Positions 59,754-64,000 of a stretch of DNA of 64,000 nt are shown piece after piece. The position numbers were made by a program, and so were the translations under genes. The notes beneath the pieces are model-generated. The model had not been told where the DNA came from and searched no databases. It was given only the letters and a program-made list of their open reading frames with translations. Source of the stretch: Streptomyces sp. TSRI0107. GTDB lineage: Bacteria > Actinomycetota > Actinomycetes > Streptomycetales > Streptomycetaceae. Position 1 is the first letter of the stretch; every line of letters begins with the position of its first letter. The stretch is taken from assembly GCF_001905845.1 (NCBI RefSeq), contig NZ_LIVZ01000001.1, positions 806,001 through 870,000 of the forward strand. Direction: 5' to 3'.

Positions 59754-61993
59754 CCGGAAGACACGTTCCGGCCGACGGCCCGTTCGTGGCGCTCAAGCGC
59801 CATGTGCGGGCCGTGTCGGTCCCGGGGGAGGCCGTGTTCATGTGGTCCGACAAGGACCTGACAGCCGTGCGGGGAGCGGGCGCCGAGGCCCTGGTGTCGC
59901 TGCTCGACGGCAGCCGTACCCTGTCCGAGCTGCTCCGGGACGCCGCCGCGGCGATGCCCGCCGCCGAGGCGGGCCTGGTGGTGCGCCGCCTGGCCCAGGC
60001 CAACCTGGTGGGTTACCGCCATGGCGTCCCGGGTGCGAAGGGCGAGAGCGAGCCGGCCGAGGCGTACTGGGACCGGGCCGGTCTGGACGGATCCGTCGCC
60101 GAGGGCACGGTGCGCGGTACGCCGGTGGCGCTGATCGGTGTCGGAGACGTGGACGGCGAGGCGGCCCGGGCCGCCTGCCGCGCCTCCGGGATCACCGCGG
60201 TCGCGGCGGACGCCGACGCGCCCTTCGCCCTCGTGCTGTGCGACGACTACCTGTCGCCCGAACTGGCCGTCGTCGCGGCCCGGTTGCGGGCCGCGGGCCG
60301 GCCGTGGCTGCTGGCCAGGCCGTTCGCGGCCGAACCGTGGACCGGGCCGGTCTTCGAGCCGGGCTCGGACGCCGCATGCTGGTCCTGCCTGGCGCACCGG
60401 CTGCGGGAGCACCGCCGCGGCGAACTGTCGTTGCGGCAGGCCGCCGTCCTCGGCGGGCCCGCGCCCGCCCCGGCGCCCTCGCTGGCCGCGGTCCGGGCCA
60501 TGGGCGTGCACAGCGCCGTGCTGGAGACGGCCAAGTGGCTGGCCGGGCTGCGGTGTCCGGAGCAGCGCGCGGTCTGCGTGCTGGACAGTCTCACCCTGCA
60601 CACCACGCACCACCCGGTGCGACGGCGGCCGCAGTGCCCGTCGTGCGGGGACCCCTCGCTGGTCGCCGAGCGGACCCGGCGGCCGGTGGTGCCGGTCTCC
60701 CGGCGCAAGGCCGGCGGTTCCGGCAGCAACGACCGGGCGCTGTCCGCCGCGCAGCTGCTGGACCGCTACGGCCACCTCGTCGGACCGGTCACCGGCATCG
60801 TGCCGGACGTACGCCCCATGGCGGGGCTGCCCGAGGGCCTGCACGCCTACGACTCCGGGCACAATCTCGCGCTGAGCGGGCATTCGGCGGCCGGGGTGCA
60901 GAAGGTGCTGCGGGCGCGCAGCTCGGGCAAGGGCGCGACGGCGACCGAGGCGCGGGCCAGTGCCCTGGGCGAGGCGGTGGAACGTTACTGCGCCGCGCGT
61001 CAGGGTGACGAGCTGACGATCACCGACTCGCTGAGCGGCCTCGGTGAGGCGGCCGTCCACCCGAACACCTATCAGCTGTACCACGAGCGGCAGTACGCCG
61101 AGCGCGGCCGCTGGAACGCCTCCCACACCGCGTTCCACCAGGTGAGCGCGCCCTTCGACGCCGAAGCGGCCACCGAGTGGACGCCGGTGTGGTCCCTCAC
61201 CGGCCACACCCACCGGCTGCTGCCCACCTCCACGCTGTACTTCCACTCGGCGCCGGGCGGCGCCGCGGACGGGCTGTGGGCCGACTCCAACGGCAACGCG
61301 GCCGGCAGCAGCCTGGAGGACGCCGTCGTGCAGGGCTTCCTCGAACTCGTCGAGCGGGACGCGGTGGCCCTGTGGTGGTACAACCGGCTCCGGCGGCCGG
61401 GCATCGACCTCGACGCCTTCGACGAGCCCTGGCTCGCCGGCCTGCGGGACGCCCTCGCCCGGGCTGGCCGCCGGGTCTGGGCGCTCGACCTCACCTCGGA
61501 CCTCGGCATCCCCGTCGTCGTGGCGGCCTCGCGCGGCGCGGACGGCGGCGCCGGACAGACCGTGTACGGCTTCGGGGCGCACCTCGATCCGCGGCTGGCG
61601 CTGCGCCGGGCGCTGACCGAGATGGTGCAGATGCTGCCCGCCGTGGCCGCGGGGTCCACGCCGTGCGCCCAGGACCTGCCGTATCTGCTGCCCGACCCCG
61701 GGCAGACGGAGCGCACGCCCGGCTCGTGGCGGCGGCCCCGCCGCCACGACGACCTGCTCGCCGACATCGAGGACATCCGTGCTCTGGTGACGGCGCACGG
61801 CATGGAGCTCCTGGTGCTGGACCAGACCCGCCCGGACGTGGGGATCCCGGCGGTGAAGGTGCTGGTGCCCGGCCTGCGCCCGTTCTACGCCCGATTCGCG
61901 CCGGGGCGGCTGTACGAGGTGCCGGTGAGCATGGGGCTTCTCGACCGTCCCACCTGCTACGACGCGCTCAACCCCCTGCCGTTGATGTTGTAG
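59750..61993 (+). CDS. fused ocin-ThiF/E1-like and YcaO cyclodehydratase
   Basis: The 747-residue protein has an N-terminal leader-binding winged-helix/E1-like domain. It carries a structural zinc site of two CxxC pairs, CWSC near residue 210 and CPSC near 295. A YcaO domain follows (385-747): ARSSGKGATATEARASALGE, then AVERYCAARQ and DSNGNAAGSSLEDAVVQGFL with ERD, the ATP-binding residues. It ends in NPLPLML, a shortened version of the PxPxP tail of azoline-forming YcaO enzymes. Expected reaction: ATP-dependent cyclodehydration of Cys/Ser/Thr in the precursor. No dehydrogenase is in the window. Confidence 0.9.
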   Translation: MTGRHVPADGPFVALKRHVRAVSVPGEAVFMWSDKDLTAVRGAGAEALVSLLDGSRTLSELLRDAAAAMPAAEAGLVVRRLAQANLVGYRHGVPGAKGESEPAEAYWDRAGLDGSVAEGTVRGTPVALIGVGDVDGEAARAACRASGITAVAADADAPFALVLCDDYLSPELAVVAARLRAAGRPWLLARPFAAEPWTGPVFEPGSDAACWSCLAHRLREHRRGELSLRQAAVLGGPAPAPAPSLAAVRAMGVHSAVLETAKWLAGLRCPEQRAVCVLDSLTLHTTHHPVRRRPQCPSCGDPSLVAERTRRPVVPVSRRKAGGSGSNDRALSAAQLLDRYGHLVGPVTGIVPDVRPMAGLPEGLHAYDSGHNLALSGHSAAGVQKVLRARSSGKGATATEARASALGEAVERYCAARQGDELTITDSLSGLGEAAVHPNTYQLYHERQYAERGRWNASHTAFHQVSAPFDAEAATEWTPVWSLTGHTHRLLPTSTLYFHSAPGGAADGLWADSNGNAAGSSLEDAVVQGFLELVERDAVALWWYNRLRRPGIDLDAFDEPWLAGLRDALARAGRRVWALDLTSDLGIPVVVAASRGADGGAGQTVYGFGAHLDPRLALRRALTEMVQMLPAVAAGSTPCAQDLPYLLPDPGQTERTPGSWRRPRRHDDLLADIEDIRALVTAHGMELLVLDQTRPDVGIPAVKVLVPGLRPFYARFAPGRLYEVPVSMGLLDRPTCYDALNPLPLML

Positions 61994-62040
61994 ACCCCGT
62001 GAAGGTGCTGTACAGGTCCCGAACCCGGCATGTGTCGGCT

Positions 62041-62046
62041 TATAGT
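62041..62046 (+). promoter_or_regulatory. TATAGT -10-like element before the sensor kinase
   Basis: A good -10 hexamer lies 43 bp before the kinase ATG, but no clear -35 is found at the expected distance. It suggests that the two-component pair can be transcribed separately from the YcaO gene. Confidence 0.3.
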
Positions 62047-62088
62047 TCGGTCACGCAAACTCCCCAATTCCACGCGAGGAGTCGACAC

Positions 62089-63387
62089 ATGGCGGGCCGT
62101 TTCCGGATATCGGACAACGACCTCCTTCGCGGCAACGGCTTAGCGGAGGGTATGCGTCCGGACGCCGGGAGGGGCGTGCCCCAAAGGGACCTGCTGGCAC
62201 CCCGCCTCGCACACGGTGTCAGCGCGGCGGTCTTCTCCGGCTACGGCCTCGTCACCCTGTTCAACGTGCACGAGGTCGTGACCGGGACCTTCGGCCTGGT
62301 CGTCTGCTGGGCCGCGGTGATCCTGCTGTACGTCATCCAGCTGCTGCTCACCTCGCGCGGGGCGCGCAGATGGTCCACGCGCCGCAAGGCGCTCACGCTC
62401 GCCGCGCAGACGTCCCTCATCTTCGGACCCATGGTGTGGCTGGGGGTGATCTGGGGAAGCATGGCGGGACCGCTCGCCGGATCGATTCTCCTGCTCTTCC
62501 CCGGCCGCATCGCATGGCTCTGCTACAGCGCCATGCCGCTGGTGATCCTCGGCTGGTCGCTCGCCGAGGGGCTGTCCGCCCGGGACACCGGCTACTACAC
62601 CATCTCCACCGCCCTGACCGGACTCGTCATCTACGGCCTGACCCGGCTCACCGAGCTCGTCCGCGAAGTCCACGAGACCCGCGCCGAGATGGCCAGGATG
62701 GCCGTCACCCAGGAACGTCTGCGGTTCGCCCGCGACCTGCACGACCTGCTCGGCTACAGCCTCTCCGCGATCACACTCAAGAGCGAGCTGATCCACCGCC
62801 TGGTCCCGGTCAACCCCGAGCGGGCCCGCGACGAGGTCGCCTCCGTGCTCGGGGTCGCCCGCCAGGCGCTCGCCGACGTACGGCTGGTGGCCAGCGGGTA
62901 CCGGGACATGTCGCTGGAGGCGGAGGCCGAGTCGGTGGCCGAGGTGATGGCGGCGGCCGACGTCGACGTCCGCCTGGACATCCGGTGCGGCAGACTCCAC
63001 CCGCTCGTGGACACCGTGCTCGCGACCGCGCTGCGCGAGGGCGTCACGAACATCCTCCGGCACAGCAAGGTGCAGTCCTGCACCATCGAGGTGCGGACGA
63101 CGGGGGAGACGGTGCGGCTGGACCTCGTCAACGACGGTGTCACGACGGGGAACCGGGCCGCCTCGCCGGACCGGGGCAGCGGGCTCGGCAACCTGCACAG
63201 CCGGCTCGCCGCGATCGGCGGCGAGCTGACCGCGGGCGTCGTCCCGGGCGACCGGTTCCGGCTGACGGCGGTGGCCCCGGCCACCCCGCCCAAGAAAGAC
63301 GCCGCGGAGCTCGTGCCGCCGCGGGGGCAACCGGTTGCCGAGTCGGCGGCGACCTGGACCGGGCAGGCGGACAGACGCGCCGTCTGA
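62089..63387 (+). CDS. sensor histidine kinase (NarL-type partner)
   Basis: The 432-residue kinase has six membrane helices (e.g. AAVFSGYGLVTLFNVHEVV, LGVIWGSMAGPLAGSILLL), a HisKA_3 dimerisation domain with the phospho-accepting His218 in RDLHDLLGYSLSAIT, and a HATPase_c domain (REGVTNILRHS N-box). ATG 62089 has GAGGAG 8 bp upstream. The C-terminal tail after 400 is Pro/Ala-rich. It resembles DesK-type membrane sensors. It pairs with the response regulator that follows. Confidence 0.92.
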   Translation: MAGRFRISDNDLLRGNGLAEGMRPDAGRGVPQRDLLAPRLAHGVSAAVFSGYGLVTLFNVHEVVTGTFGLVVCWAAVILLYVIQLLLTSRGARRWSTRRKALTLAAQTSLIFGPMVWLGVIWGSMAGPLAGSILLLFPGRIAWLCYSAMPLVILGWSLAEGLSARDTGYYTISTALTGLVIYGLTRLTELVREVHETRAEMARMAVTQERLRFARDLHDLLGYSLSAITLKSELIHRLVPVNPERARDEVASVLGVARQALADVRLVASGYRDMSLEAEAESVAEVMAAADVDVRLDIRCGRLHPLVDTVLATALREGVTNILRHSKVQSCTIEVRTTGETVRLDLVNDGVTTGNRAASPDRGSGLGNLHSRLAAIGGELTAGVVPGDRFRLTAVAPATPPKKDAAELVPPRGQPVAESAATWTGQADRRAV

Positions 63388-63414
63388 GCGGCCACGTACA
63401 CAACGGGGGAATGA

Positions 63415-64000
63415 ATGCTCTTGGTGAAGATCCTGCTTGCCGAGGACGTGCACATGGTCCGGGGCGCGCTGGTCGCCCTGCTGGAGCTGGAACCGGATCT
63501 GCAGGTCGTCGCCTCGGTGGACCGCGGCGACCTGATCGTGCCGTCGGCACTTCAGACCCGCCCCGACGTCGCCGTCATCGACATCGACCTGCCCGGCACC
63601 GACGGCCTCACCGCCGCCACCGAACTCCACGACCGGGTGCCCGGCTGCCGCACCCTCATCCTCACCAGCCTCGGCCGGCCCGGGACCCTGCGCCGGGCGA
63701 TGGCCGCGCGGGTCTCCGGCTTCCTGCTCAAGGACTCGCCCCCGTCCCGGCTGGCCCAGGCGGTGCGGTCGGTCGCCGTCGGCCAGCGGGTCATCGACCC
63801 CGAACTCGCGCTCAGCGCCTGGGAGGCGCCGGACAACCCGCTCTCCCCGCGGGAGACCCAGGTGCTGCGGCTGGCGGCGCGCGGCGCCGACGCGGCGGAG
63901 ATCGCGGACCATCTCTTCCTCACCCAGGGCACGGTGCGGAACTACCTCACGGCCATCGTGGACAAGCTGAACGCCCGCAACCGGATCGACGCGATCCGGA
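63415..64000 (+). CDS. NarL/FixJ-family response regulator, cut by the window edge
   Basis: The frame starts at ATG 63415 (GGGGGA upstream) and runs off the right edge with about 195 residues, so only the last few residues are missing. The receiver domain has Asp56 in VIDIDLPG, the Thr/Ser in LTSLG and Lys in LLKDS. The LuxR HTH (LSPRETQVLRLAARGADAAE) follows from about 140. It is 27 bp from the kinase gene and in the same operon. Confidence 0.92.
   Translation, partial: MLLVKILLAEDVHMVRGALVALLELEPDLQVVASVDRGDLIVPSALQTRPDVAVIDIDLPGTDGLTAATELHDRVPGCRTLILTSLGRPGTLRRAMAARVSGFLLKDSPPSRLAQAVRSVAVGQRVIDPELALSAWEAPDNPLSPRETQVLRLAARGADAAEIADHLFLTQGTVRNYLTAIVDKLNARNRIDAIR

Overview
The window is high-GC actinobacterial chromosome and almost certainly Streptomyces. 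Evidence includes GC-rich codon use, frequent GTG/TTG starts, GTGA/ATGA stop-start overlaps, a SARP regulator, a secreted GH10-CBM2 xylanase, a SCO2322-family protein and an RNase H/acid phosphatase fusion of the SCO2299 type. No database was searched; all names come from motifs and remembered families.

Left part (1-31,300): scattered core and accessory genes (DUF1992, FHA-like, O-methyltransferase, DUF2330, a GT87/PAP2 fusion) lead to a five-gene cobalamin-riboswitch operon (12,400 down to 6,647). It encodes an ECF transporter plus two secreted, membrane-anchored proteins, one with an alpha/alpha-barrel, which may be a split transcobalamin-like B12 binder. On each side of this operon lies a deletion scar joining the 3' ends of two divergent genes head to head: thiolase(FadA5-like)/P450(CYP125-like) at about 5,530 and MBL hydrolase/P450-like tail at about 13,175. 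After a lone ferredoxin comes a KstR-like TetR regulator with a perfect KstR-type operator. Then follow a GT4-methyltransferase-prenyltransferase-fold operon, a lipoprotein/VWA operon, an amidase, two MFS exporters, the xylanase and an ECF sigma unit.

Middle (31,300-46,200): a MaoC hydratase-Zn alcohol dehydrogenase-SDR operon carries a second perfect KstR-type operator just downstream of a good promoter; its SDR is frameshifted and lacks the usual catalytic Tyr. The window therefore holds a decaying steroid/sterol side-chain regulon. Housekeeping genes follow: Nif3-like protein, zinc-ribbon coiled-coil protein (CTG start), RNase H/phosphatase, KDPG aldolase, YaaA, an RNB ribonuclease, Uma2, AraC, EamA and the RNase P RNA gene rnpB. 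A NUDIX gene truncated at about 46,170 marks the edge of an inserted region.

Right part (46,200-64,000): a D-cycloserine-type cluster (46,351-53,906) encodes homologues of DcsA (heme N-hydroxylase family), DcsB (hydroxyarginase with Cys86), DcsD (O-ureidoserine synthase), DcsE (serine O-acetyltransferase), DcsG (ATP-grasp cycloligase) and DcsJ (EamA exporter). It lacks recognisable dcsC (racemase) and dcsI (D-Ala-D-Ala ligase). It gains an SDR and a LuxR-type regulator, and six copies of a 41-bp hairpin-containing tandem repeat sit between dcsB and dcsD. A UbiA prenyltransferase, a membrane protein and an acyl-CoA carboxylase beta subunit follow. Last comes a candidate YcaO RiPP locus: SARP regulator, 73-aa precursor with a single core Cys, fused ocin-ThiF/YcaO cyclodehydratase, and a two-component system running off the window.
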